From contig CAKTJA010000018.1 of the NCBI GenBank assembly GCA_934567115.1, positions 1-14,671 of the forward strand: DNA of 14,671 nt. Reading direction: 5' to 3'. The notes below the pieces were generated by a model. That model had not been told where the DNA came from, made no database searches, and saw nothing but the letters and a program-made list of their open reading frames with translations. A program made the position numbers and the translations under genes. The stretch is from an uncultured Oscillospiraceae bacterium. GTDB taxonomy: Bacteria > Bacillota > Clostridia > Oscillospirales > Oscillospiraceae. Below, in pieces: positions 1 through 5,739 of the stretch; within the stretch, counting starts at the first letter, position 1; each line of letters begins with the position of its first letter.

Positions 1-72
1 GGGCTTGCCGGCAGCGTCGATAACGTACCACTTACGCTCGATGTTGCCCTTGTTCGCCATAAAAGTGGACAT
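1..72 (-). CDS. rplM: 50S ribosomal protein L13 (N-terminal 24 residues, cut by window edge)
   Basis: The minus strand from 72 reads MSTFMANKGNIERKWYVIDA and then AGKP before the window ends. This is the typical start of bacterial ribosomal protein L13 in Clostridia (the WYVIDA segment). L13 is an early-assembly protein of the large ribosomal subunit and is usually followed by rpsI (S9), which would lie outside the window. The ATG is preceded by a GGAGGAG ribosome binding site (81-87) with 8 bases between, which supports this start over the internal Met5. Only the N-terminus is visible, so the call rests on a short but characteristic sequence. Confidence 0.9.
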   Translation of the reverse strand, partial: MSTFMANKGNIERKWYVIDAAGKP

Positions 73-156
73 GGTGTAAACTCCTCCATTTGATCTATAC
101 ATGTATGCTTTCGCTTTACATTTGAGCGGTTCCCTGATAAAATCGGAACAAGCATA

Positions 157-185
157 TTTATAGCACTTTCCGCGCGGCGTGTCAA
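157..185 (-). promoter_or_regulatory. Sigma-A type promoter for rplM
   Basis: On the minus strand a perfect TTGACA (180-185) lies 17 bases from TATAAA (157-162), close to the housekeeping consensus. Transcription would start near 150 and give a leader of about 77 bases before the rplM ATG. The leader holds a perfect 10-bp palindrome, ATACATGTAT (97-106). Many Bacillota carry an autoregulatory L13 leader at this place, but I could not match this one to that structure. I see no clear promoter on the plus strand for ttcA in the remaining 110 bases. Confidence 0.8.
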
Positions 186-294
186 CAGCATTTTAATTTA
201 GCTTGCGCATTGCTCTGAAAACCTCTCGATATCTCCGTTTTTCTCTCGTTTTCTCATATTGCAATTTTGTTTTTCTTTCAGGAGGAAGCTTATC

Positions 295-1029
295 ATGCAG
301 GAAATTCTCGGCCTCGTACGCCGCTGCGTCGAGGATTACGATATGATCCAAAGCGGCGAGACCGTCGCCGTCGGCGTTTCCGGGGGGAAGGACTCCCTTC
401 TGACGCTTACCGCCCTCGCCCGGCTGAGCCGGTTTTATCCGAAGCCCTTCAAGGTCGCCGCCATGACCGTCGAGTCCGGAACGCCCGGCATGAGCTTCGA
501 CCGCGTGGCGGACTACTGCCGTGAGCTTGGCGTGGAGTATATCCGCGTTCAGGTCCCCATCTATGACGTGGTGTTTGTCGAGAGGAAGGAAAAAAATCCC
601 TGCTCGCTGTGCGCCAAGCTGCGCCGCGGCGCGCTCTCGACCGCGATGAACGAGCACGGCGTCCACAAGATCGCCCTCGGCCACCATTACGACGACGCGG
701 TGGAAACGATGCTCATGAGCCTTCTTTTCGAGGGCCGCATCGGCTGCTTCCAACCGGTGACCTACCTCAGCCGCACGGACGTGTACCAGATCCGCCCCCT
801 GCTTTATGTGAAGGAGGCGCAGGTCCGCCGCGCCGCCGCACGGCTCGCGCTGCCCATCGTCGAAAACCCCTGCCCCGCCAACGGCGAAACGCGGCGGCAG
901 GAGGTCAAGGAGCTGATCTCCTCGCTGGAGGGGCGCTACCCCGACCTCAAGCAGAAAATTTTCGGCGCAATGCAGCGCTATCCGCTCTTCGGCTGGGGCA
1001 CGGAAAAGGACGCCGGGAGCATCGAATGA
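295..1029 (+). CDS. ttcA: TtcA-family tRNA 2-thiocytidine synthetase (PP-loop ATPase)
   Basis: The 244-residue protein has the PP-loop SGGKDS at residues 29-34, a CSLC motif (C103, C106) followed by KLRRG, the GHHYDDAVET segment (129-138) and a third cysteine in NPCPANG (C193). PP-loop plus CxxC plus a distal Cys is the layout of TtcA, which adenylates C32 of certain tRNAs and thiolates it using an iron-sulfur cluster held by the three cysteines. The start at 295 is chosen because AGGAGG (280-285) lies 9 bases upstream; an in-frame ATG at 259 has no such site. The gene is monocistronic, divergent from rplM and convergent with bofA. The family is sure; some relatives of this kind in Bacillota have unproven tRNA substrates, so the exact base modified is inferred. 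Confidence 0.85.
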   Translation: MQEILGLVRRCVEDYDMIQSGETVAVGVSGGKDSLLTLTALARLSRFYPKPFKVAAMTVESGTPGMSFDRVADYCRELGVEYIRVQVPIYDVVFVERKEKNPCSLCAKLRRGALSTAMNEHGVHKIALGHHYDDAVETMLMSLLFEGRIGCFQPVTYLSRTDVYQIRPLLYVKEAQVRRAAARLALPIVENPCPANGETRRQEVKELISSLEGRYPDLKQKIFGAMQRYPLFGWGTEKDAGSIE

Positions 1030-1040
1030 CGCTCCCGGCG
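1011..1040. terminator. Perfect 10-bp inverted repeat over the ttcA stop codon, possible terminator between convergent genes
   Basis: CGCCGGGAGC (1011-1020) and GCTCCCGGCG (1031-1040) pair perfectly around a 10-base loop that contains the ttcA stop codon. There is no T-run after it on the plus strand. On the minus strand it is followed by TCCTTTTCC, so it may stop bofA transcripts better than ttcA transcripts. The structure is seen directly; a terminator role is inferred. Confidence 0.45.
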
Positions 1041-1075
1041 CGCGGCGCTGTTCCATATATCATAATTATGTAACG

Positions 1076-1342
1076 CTATACGAAAACGATTTGCAGAAGC
1101 ACCAGAAGCACCAGCCCCGGAACGCCGAGAATGCCGACCGTGAGCGCGTTGAAGAGATTCAGCCCCAGCGAAAAGCCGGTGACGCTCTGCGTCAGCCCAA
1201 GCAGAAAGAGCGCGAGCAGACCGAGCGCCGTGTTGAGCAGCACGCGCAGCGCGAGCCGCAGCGGTGCGGCGAACAGCCTCGCCGCCGCGACGATCAGAAA
1301 CACGCACAGAAGCCCCACGCCAAGCTTTTCCGTCAGATCCAT
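1076..1342 (-). CDS. bofA: BofA-family pro-sigma-K processing inhibitor
   Basis: This 88-residue, very hydrophobic protein has two or three membrane segments and ends in the family's characteristic C-terminal block (LNLFNALTVGILGVPGLVLL). In Bacillus subtilis, BofA sits in the outer forespore membrane and holds the SpoIVFB protease inactive until the engulfment checkpoint is passed, delaying pro-sigma-K cleavage. The length matches the usual 85-90 residues. The ATG lies inside the end of yaaL (10-base overlap), so the two are probably co-transcribed and translationally coupled. Many Clostridia keep BofA-like proteins while lacking parts of the SpoIVF system, so the checkpoint role is a family-level inference. 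Confidence 0.85.
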   Translation of the reverse strand: MDLTEKLGVGLLCVFLIVAAARLFAAPLRLALRVLLNTALGLLALFLLGLTQSVTGFSLGLNLFNALTVGILGVPGLVLLVLLQIVFV

Positions 1343-1599
1343 GTGGCCGCTCCCTCCGTGTACGCCGCTGCCGCCGCCTCGCCGCCCCGCTCCTTCACCT
1401 GCCGCAGCAGATAGCCGTAGCGGGCCTGCACCGCGTTCAGCTCGTAGATGCAGGCGTCCACCAGCTCCGGCTCCGTGGCGTTGTCAAAGCGGGCGTAGGC
1501 CTGCGCAAGCGCGAAGCGGGCGTCGCTCAGCTCGGTGAACAGCTCCTGCATGCCGGGATCGCGCGCGACCGTGCGCCGCAGAAAATTGACTTTACGCAT
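1333..1599 (-). CDS. yaaL: YaaL-like protein (DUF2508)
   Basis: An 88-residue, soluble, mostly helical and charged protein that resembles the YaaL/DUF2508 family: a basic N-terminus (MRKVNFLRRT), then a central helical stretch with many Ala, Glu and Tyr residues. Its function is unknown in the literature I recall. Its place directly upstream of bofA matches the Bacillus order recR-yaaL-bofA, which strongly supports the call. Start codons are possible at 1608 (GTG), 1605 (ATG) and 1599 (ATG); I chose 1599 because GGGGAG-like pairing (1608-1613) then lies 8 bases away, whereas the other two sit on or beside it. The gene is divergent from tadA across about 75 bases. Confidence 0.75.
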   Translation of the reverse strand: MRKVNFLRRTVARDPGMQELFTELSDARFALAQAYARFDNATEPELVDACIYELNAVQARYGYLLRQVKERGGEAAAAAYTEGAATWI

Positions 1600-1675
1600 G
1601 TACATCACTCCCCGCTGTCAGTCTATGGGAAGTATGGACAATTATTCCGAAATTTAAACCGCAGGAGGCCGGGCG

Positions 1676-2137
1676 ATGGACGAACACGAGATCTTTATGA
1701 CGCAGGCTCTCGCGCTCGCGCGGGAGGCGTCCGCCGCCGGCGAGGTGCCGGTCGGCTGCGTGATCGTGCGGGAGGGCGAGGTCGTCGGCTTCGGGCGCAA
1801 CCGCCGGGAGGAAAAGCGCTCCGCTGCGTCGCACGCCGAAATGGAGGCCATCGCCATGGCGAACGAACGCCTCGGCTCGTGGCGGCTGGACGGCTGCTCG
1901 CTCTACGTCACGCTCGAGCCATGTCCGATGTGCGCCGGGGCGATCCTGAACGCAAGAATCGCCCGCGTCTACTACGGCGCGCGCGACCGTGCGGCGGGCG
2001 CATGCGGCGGCGTGCTGAACCTGTACATGGAGCCGTTCGCCAACACGCCGGCGCTTGTCGGCGGGATCCTTGCGGACGAGTGCCGCGCCGTGCTGCGGGA
2101 TTTTTTCCGCAGTCTGCGTCCGGATAAGCTCCCGTGA
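1676..2137 (+). CDS. tadA: tRNA-specific adenosine deaminase TadA
   Basis: The 153-residue protein shows the zinc-dependent deaminase signature: H53-A54-E55 (SHAEMEAI, with the catalytic Glu as proton shuttle) and P82-C83-P84-M85-C86 (TLEPCPMCAGAI), plus the conserved ARIARVYYGARD segment. TadA converts A34 to inosine in the wobble position of tRNA-Arg(ACG) and is essential in most bacteria. Length and motif spacing are normal. AGGAGG (1663-1668) lies 7 bases before the ATG. In Bacillus this gene is followed by the SRP RNA and dnaX; here a long gene-free region follows instead. Confidence 0.95.
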   Translation: MDEHEIFMTQALALAREASAAGEVPVGCVIVREGEVVGFGRNRREEKRSAASHAEMEAIAMANERLGSWRLDGCSLYVTLEPCPMCAGAILNARIARVYYGARDRAAGACGGVLNLYMEPFANTPALVGGILADECRAVLRDFFRSLRPDKLP

Positions 2138-2152
2138 CGGCGGCAAGGGGAG

Positions 2153-2176
2153 CGGAGGGGCGCGGCCGGACCTCCG
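2153..2176 (+). terminator. Weak hairpin after tadA, possible terminator
   Basis: CGGAGG (2153-2158) pairs with CCTCCG (2171-2176) around a 12-base GC-rich loop and is followed by AAAATTTTCTG. It begins 15 bases after the tadA stop. The stem is only 6 bp and the T-run is 4 bases, so termination here is plausible but not strong. Confidence 0.35.
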
Positions 2177-2212
2177 AAAATTTTCTGTGATATTTTGCGT
2201 GATTTAATATTT

Positions 2213-2242
2213 TTTTAACAACTGACGCGAACTTTGTTAAAA
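2213..2242. promoter_or_regulatory. 9-bp dyad TTTTAACAA / TTGTTAAAA, operator candidate
   Basis: TTTTAACAA (2213-2221) and TTGTTAAAA (2234-2242) are perfect inverted repeats separated by 12 bases. The right arm coincides with a possible -35 element (TTGTTA), the position where a repressor would compete with RNA polymerase. The half-sites resemble those of the redox repressor Rex, but in inverted order and with the wrong spacing, so I do not call it a Rex box. As RNA it could also form a weak AU hairpin. Confidence 0.4.
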
Positions 2243-2262
2243 CTAACCCTGTAATTTAATAG
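2234..2262 (+). promoter_or_regulatory. Possible promoter for a short RNA
   Basis: TTGTTA (2234-2239) is 17 bases from TAATAG (2257-2262). Both elements match the sigma-A consensus in four of six positions. Transcription would begin near 2269 and meet the first strong hairpin at 2307-2339, giving an RNA of about 70 bases with no ORF. AT-rich DNA often yields such matches, so this is tentative. Confidence 0.35.
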
Positions 2263-2306
2263 TTGCAAGAGACAATAGCTTCTTTTCATCCAATCTTCCA
2301 ATCAAT

Positions 2307-2339
2307 AGGAAAACGGCTGCTTAGGCAGCCGTTTTTCCT
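2307..2339. terminator. Strong terminator-like hairpin, copy 1
   Basis: ACGGCTGC and GCAGCCGT form the core of a stem (2307-2320 with 2325-2339) closed by a TTAG loop. A-rich bases precede it and TTTTT followed by CC comes after the GC core, as in intrinsic terminators that work in both directions. One arm has four A against five T on the other. It is nearly identical to copy 2 at 2499-2532. Confidence 0.75.
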
Positions 2340-2379
2340 GTTTCAGCGTGTCGAAAAAGTCTTTTCTCCCCGCCGAATA

Positions 2380-2412
2380 AGGTTTCAGAGCTTTGAAAAA
2401 GCTCTGAAACCT
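2380..2412. repeat. Perfect 15-bp inverted repeat with 3-base loop
   Basis: AGGTTTCAGAGCTTT (2380-2394) and its exact reverse complement (2398-2412) are separated only by GAA. No T-run follows. A second small dyad, CTGTTGA/TCAACAG (2411-2426), abuts it and shares its last two bases. It could be a REP-like palindrome, a fold in a small RNA, or a protein binding site; the sequence alone does not decide. Confidence 0.7.
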
Positions 2413-2498
2413 GTTGATCTCAACAGCGCAGGACACCCTTCTTGGGTTTCCCGCGCACACTCTTCCTTACCGTCACGGGGAATTTCCCGCTTTATTGT

Positions 2499-2532
2499 AG
2501 GAAAAACGGCTGCTTAGGCAGCCGTTTTTCCT
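2499..2532. terminator. Strong terminator-like hairpin, copy 2
   Basis: A perfect 15-bp stem (2499-2513 with 2518-2532) has the same ACGGCTGC core and TTAG loop as copy 1. It is followed by GTTTTCC on the plus strand; on the minus strand the arm ends with TTTTTCC. It lies 46 bases past the end of the minus-strand membrane protein gene, so it is the natural terminator for that gene and could also stop plus-strand transcripts. Confidence 0.8.
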
Positions 2533-2577
2533 GTTTTCCTATTTTATTTCACGCTCCGGACGCTCCGAAAGCCGTCG

Positions 2578-3315
2578 TCAGCCCTCGAAGTTCCCCGCCG
2601 CCTCCAGCAGGGCGAGCAGCAGAAGCAGCGCGCCGACGCAGGCGGCAAGGCCGGGGAGCCGGTGCGCAAGCGCCATGTCCGCACAGCTTGCGGCCGTCAG
2701 AACGGCGGCCATCCGCGCGGCAACCGTAAAGGCGCGGGGCGAACCGCAGCGGTACGCGAACGCGGCGAAGTAAAGCGCGGAAAGACACAGCGCGGCGACC
2801 GCGAGCAGCTCCGCATAAAAGTGCAGCGGCACACTGTCGCGGGCGTTGGCGCGGTAGACCGCGATCAGCTGCACCACAAGGCAGCACACCGGAACGAGCA
2901 GCGCCACCGGTTCAAAGCGCTTTCCGCGCCGCAGCGAGACGAGGACATAGAGCAGCGCCGCCCCGGAAACGGCGAGAAATATCGCAAGGATCGCGTCCAG
3001 CGTCGCAAAGCCGCCGGTGACGAGCCGCAGCGCGGCGGAGACGATCAGCAGAAACGCCCCGGAAACGGCGGCGGCAAGCGTGAGCTGCCCGTCAAAGCGG
3101 AACAGCTCCGTCAGCCCGCCGGTGACGGAATCGCGCTCCGGGAGCTTCCGCGCGGAGATGAGGAACGCCAGCGCCGCAAGCGCCAGCACAGCGGGCAGAT
3201 ACGGAAAACCGCCGATGGGCAGTCCCGCGCCGTCGAGATTGTTTTTCAACTCATAAATACGGGCGGGGACCGCCAGCAGCGGAAAAATGATCCAGAGATG
3301 ATCGGCACGTCTCAT
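2578..3315 (-). CDS. Unrecognised integral membrane protein, about 8 helices
   Basis: I do not recognise this 245-residue protein. It is strongly hydrophobic, with about eight membrane segments (roughly residues 7-20, 38-54, 78-102, 106-128, 136-154, 166-188, 194-216, 219-240) and short loops. The longest polar stretch, about residues 55-77, carries several Arg, Glu and Asp residues (ISARKLPERDSVTGGLTELF). No catalytic motif, transporter signature or lipid-binding motif is obvious. AAAGGA (3327-3332) lies 11 bases before the ATG and a good promoter lies about 80 bases upstream, so it is likely expressed. It is divergent from spoIID, which hints at sporulation or envelope biology, but that is only position. 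GC content and codon use look like those of its neighbours. Confidence 0.75.
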   Translation of the reverse strand: MRRADHLWIIFPLLAVPARIYELKNNLDGAGLPIGGFPYLPAVLALAALAFLISARKLPERDSVTGGLTELFRFDGQLTLAAAVSGAFLLIVSAALRLVTGGFATLDAILAIFLAVSGAALLYVLVSLRRGKRFEPVALLVPVCCLVVQLIAVYRANARDSVPLHFYAELLAVAALCLSALYFAAFAYRCGSPRAFTVAARMAAVLTAASCADMALAHRLPGLAACVGALLLLLALLEAAGNFEG

Positions 3316-3344
3316 GAAAAAATACGTCCTTTCGGCAGAAAATC

Positions 3345-3372
3345 CGCGCGGAGCCGGGGCAGCTCCCGCGCG
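3345..3372 (-). promoter_or_regulatory. GC-rich hairpin in the leader of the membrane protein gene
   Basis: CGCGCGGAGC (3345-3354) pairs with GCTCCCGCGCG (3362-3372), with one bulged base, around a 7-base loop. In the minus-strand transcript it forms between the start site (about 3398) and the ribosome binding site and is followed by GATTTTCTG. It could be an attenuator, but the T-run is short. Confidence 0.35.
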
Positions 3373-3404
3373 CCGTCCTCGCCGGAGGCGAACGCGGCAG
3401 GGTT

Positions 3405-3433
3405 ATTGTAGCATGTCCCCGGCTGTTTGGCAA
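3405..3433 (-). promoter_or_regulatory. Sigma-A type promoter for the membrane protein gene
   Basis: On the minus strand TTGCCA (3428-3433) lies 17 bases from TACAAT (3405-3410); each element matches the consensus in at least four of six positions. Transcription would start near 3398 and leave a leader of about 80 bases. Confidence 0.7.
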
Positions 3434-3441
3434 GGCATGGT

Positions 3442-3469
3442 TCATCTTCGGGACAACTTCTCATAGACT
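3442..3469 (+). promoter_or_regulatory. Possible sigma-E (mother-cell) promoter for spoIID
   Basis: TCATCTT (3442-3448) and CATAGACT (3462-3469), 13 bases apart, resemble the Bacillus sigma-E elements KMATATT and CATACAHT, each with one mismatch. spoIID is a known sigma-E target in Bacillus and Clostridioides, which raises the likelihood. The start site would be near 3476, about 55 bases before the ATG. I found no good sigma-A promoter in this orientation. Confidence 0.5.
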
Positions 3470-3530
3470 GTTCAGAGAAAAGACGCTCCGCGCGGAGAAA
3501 CCCTGATGAACGGATGAGGAGGACCCGACA

Positions 3531-4526
3531 ATGAAAAACGCGCTTCGCATCGGACTGACGCTTGCCGTCCTTTTATTTGTGCTCGCATGGGGCTTCGCGC
3601 CCCCCGACGGCGGCACGGAGACCCCCGCCGTGCAGGAAGACCCCGCCCAGCCGCAGGCCGCTCCCGCCATAGCGGACAGCGAACGGACGCTGCGCATCCT
3701 GCACAACGGCGCGACGGAGGAAATGACCATGGACCGATACCTGCTCGGCGTGCTGCGCGCGGAGATGCCGGCCTCCTTCGAACCGGAGGCGCTCAAGGCA
3801 CAGGTCATCGCCGCGCGGACCTATACGCTGCACAAAATGTCCTGGGGGACCATCGAGCGCCACCCGGACGCGGACGCCTGCGACGACATCACCTGCTGCA
3901 AGGCCTACATGTCGGCGGAGGACGCCGCCGCGCTCTGGGGCGCGTCCGCGCTCTACTACGAGGAAAAGCTTGCCCGCGCCGTTGCGGAAACGGACGGCGA
4001 GGTCATCGTTTACGACGACGCGCCGGTACTCGCCGTCTTTTTCTCCTCCTCCGCCGGACACACGCAGGGCGCGGCCGAGGTGTGGCAGGGCGACCTGCCG
4101 TACCTGCAAAGCGTGGACAGTCCGGAGACCGAGGCCCTTGTGCCGAATTACTACTCCAGCGTACACTTCACCGCTGGGGAATTCCGCGAGCGCTTCCTCG
4201 CCGCGTACCCGCAGGCAAAGCTCGGCTCCGACGCGTCCGGCTTCATCACCGACCTTCGGCGCAACGACGCCGGCTTCGTCTCCACGCTCCGCGTCGGGGG
4301 CGTGACGGTCAAGGGCAACGAGCTGCGCACGATCCTCGGTCTGCGCTCGCCGTCCTTCACGGTGGAAGCGGAGGACGGCGGCCTCACCTTCCACGTCACC
4401 GGCTACGGTCACGGCGTCGGCATGAGCCAGTACGGAGCGAACGCGATGGCCAAGGAGGGCAAGACCTGCGAGGAAATTCTGGAGCATTATTTCACCGGCG
4501 CGCAGGTCGTGCGGTGGGCGGATTAA
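3531..4526 (+). CDS. spoIID: Stage II sporulation protein D, SpoIID (peptidoglycan lytic transglycosylase)
   Basis: The 331-residue protein has an N-terminal membrane anchor (about residues 6-23), a Pro-rich linker, and a SpoIID/LytB domain. The signature around the catalytic glutamate is present (RAEMPASFEPEALKAQVIAA, with E78 the likely catalytic residue), as are SSSAGHTQGAAEVW (172-185) and the C-terminal GYGHGVGMSQYGANAMA (291-307). SpoIID cleaves denuded glycan strands and works with SpoIIM and SpoIIP to drive mother-cell engulfment of the forespore. A Cys/His-rich segment (H111, C117, C122, C123) resembles the zinc-binding part described for clostridial SpoIID. AGGAGG (3517-3522) lies 8 bases before the ATG. 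SpoIIM and SpoIIP genes are not in the window. Confidence 0.93.
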   Translation: MKNALRIGLTLAVLLFVLAWGFAPPDGGTETPAVQEDPAQPQAAPAIADSERTLRILHNGATEEMTMDRYLLGVLRAEMPASFEPEALKAQVIAARTYTLHKMSWGTIERHPDADACDDITCCKAYMSAEDAAALWGASALYYEEKLARAVAETDGEVIVYDDAPVLAVFFSSSAGHTQGAAEVWQGDLPYLQSVDSPETEALVPNYYSSVHFTAGEFRERFLAAYPQAKLGSDASGFITDLRRNDAGFVSTLRVGGVTVKGNELRTILGLRSPSFTVEAEDGGLTFHVTGYGHGVGMSQYGANAMAKEGKTCEEILEHYFTGAQVVRWAD

Positions 4527-4533
4527 CAAGGCG

Positions 4534-4562
4534 TTGCAAAGCCGGCGGAAATTTGCTATACT
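4534..4562 (+). promoter_or_regulatory. Sigma-A type promoter for the secreted protein gene
   Basis: TTGCAA (4534-4539) lies 17 bases from TATACT (4557-4562). The promoter begins only 8 bases past the spoIID stop codon, so the downstream gene can be expressed outside sporulation. Transcription would start near 4569, about 30 bases before the ATG. Confidence 0.8.
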
Positions 4563-4599
4563 ATACTTGAATTTTTGACCCGGAAGGGGTGAGGCGTAT

Positions 4600-5727
4600 A
4601 TGAGCGTCTGGAAACGCGGACTGTGCCTTCTGCTGTGCGCGGTGCTGCTTGCCGCGCTCGCCGTGCCTGCGGCGGACGCCGCGCCGACGCTGTACTTCAC
4701 CGCCGTCAACGACCGCATGTGCGACCTGAACGACGCGACGATGCCCTTCTGGCAGGGCGGCTCGCTTTACGTCGCCGGCTCCTCGGTGGACGGCGCGGAC
4801 CTCGGCATTCAATATTACTACAACCGCGAGGCGTCCATCGCCCTGCTGATCCGCCAGCAGAGCGCGCTGTACTGCGACCTTGCCGAGGGCACGATGGAAA
4901 ATAAGATCACCGGCGAGCGCTACGCCGGCTCGGCTGTGGTAAAGGGCGACACGGTCTTTTTCCCGGTCGCCGCGGTCGCCAGAATATTCGGTCTGAAATA
5001 CTCCAGCACGAAGATCACCTACGGATACCTTCTGCGCATCCGCAGCGAGGACGCGGTGCTTTCGGACGAGGCGTTCATCGACGCGGCGACCTCCCCCATT
5101 CAGAAGCGCTACGCCCAGTACGAGCGCGCCCACGCCTCTTCGGGTCAGACCTCGCAGACGGAATCGCCCGCGCAGCCGCAGACGCCGGTGCGTAGAGACG
5201 ACATGACCGTTTACCTGCTGCTGCCCGTGTCCGACGCGGACGAGGGCGAGAGGCTGCTCTCCGTGCTCGGCACGAGCGGCTGCCGCGCGACGCTGCTCCT
5301 CACGCCGGAGACGATCGAGCGCTGCGGCGACCTTGTCCGCCGCGCTGCGGCGACTGGGAACGCCGTCGCCCTCCGCATCGGCGCGGAGAGCGCGGAGGAG
5401 GCGCTCGCCCTGTGTGAGCGCGGGAACGCGCTTTTGTGGAACGCCGCGAGCATCCGGACCCGTCTGGTCTACCCCGACGGCGGGAGCGGCGAGCTGCGCG
5501 CCGCCCTGAAGGAGGCGGGCTACTGTCCGCTGACGGTGAACGCGTCCGATTTTTCGCGCAGCGGGAACCGCTGGGCGGAGACCGCCCTCAAGTGGGCGCT
5601 TGAGTACGGAAGCGTGCGGCTCTATCTGGGGGCGGACGCGGATTTGTCCTCATACCTCGGCACGGCGCTGGGCCGTCTGCGCACCGAAAGCTGCACGGTC
5701 GCCGCGCTTAATGAGGTCGCGGCTTAG
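4600..5727 (+). CDS. Secreted protein: copper-amine-oxidase-like N-terminal region plus degenerate NodB-like domain
   Basis: The 375-residue protein has a clear Sec signal peptide (VWKR, a hydrophobic core, cleavage after ADA at residue 27). Residues 28-150 resemble the copper amine oxidase N-terminal or 'stalk' fold found on many clostridial wall proteins (FFPVAAVARIFGLKYS). A Ser/Gln/Pro-rich linker follows (about 174-198). Residues 203-375 resemble the polysaccharide deacetylase (NodB) barrel: a strand at VYLLLPV, then GCRATLLLTPETIERCGDLV, TGNAVALRIGAE, TRLVYPDGGSGELRAALKEAGY. The metal-binding Asp-Asp and HxxxH are not where NodB enzymes have them, so it is probably not a deacetylase. 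A GGGGTGAGG site precedes the ATG, with a good promoter upstream. It lies just before the regulator-kinase-HtrA operon but has its own promoter. Domain calls are by eye. Confidence 0.7.
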   Translation: MSVWKRGLCLLLCAVLLAALAVPAADAAPTLYFTAVNDRMCDLNDATMPFWQGGSLYVAGSSVDGADLGIQYYYNREASIALLIRQQSALYCDLAEGTMENKITGERYAGSAVVKGDTVFFPVAAVARIFGLKYSSTKITYGYLLRIRSEDAVLSDEAFIDAATSPIQKRYAQYERAHASSGQTSQTESPAQPQTPVRRDDMTVYLLLPVSDADEGERLLSVLGTSGCRATLLLTPETIERCGDLVRRAAATGNAVALRIGAESAEEALALCERGNALLWNAASIRTRLVYPDGGSGELRAALKEAGYCPLTVNASDFSRSGNRWAETALKWALEYGSVRLYLGADADLSSYLGTALGRLRTESCTVAALNEVAA

Positions 5728-5739
5728 CGTCCGCGCGGA

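Larger units (their letters stand above)
2138..2577. other. Gene-free region of 440 bases with repeated hairpins
   Basis: I see no credible gene here on either strand; open frames are short, lack ribosome binding sites and run through the hairpins. The first 170 bases are AT-rich compared with the neighbouring genes. In order the region holds: a weak hairpin behind tadA, an AT-rich stretch with a 9-bp dyad and a possible plus-strand promoter, a strong hairpin, a 160-base segment with a 15-bp inverted repeat and a smaller one, then a second copy of the strong hairpin. I found no SRP RNA, 6S RNA or tmRNA signature. Confidence 0.7.

Noticed and set aside
2213..2242. Rex (redox repressor) operator
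   Set aside because: Rex sites read TTGTTAA-N4-TTAACAA; here the arms are in the opposite order and 12 bases apart.
2263..2517. Open frame of 84 codons over the hairpin region
   Set aside because: It begins with TTG without a ribosome site and reads straight through both inverted repeats, with no family resemblance.
2138..2577. SRP RNA (scRNA), expected after tadA by analogy with Bacillus
   Set aside because: I found none of the conserved SRP apical-loop or Alu-domain motifs, and the hairpins present do not build the long SRP rod.
3573..4718. Open frame of 381 codons opposite spoIID
   Set aside because: It covers a clear spoIID and the next promoter; codon pattern and composition are those of a reverse-strand shadow.
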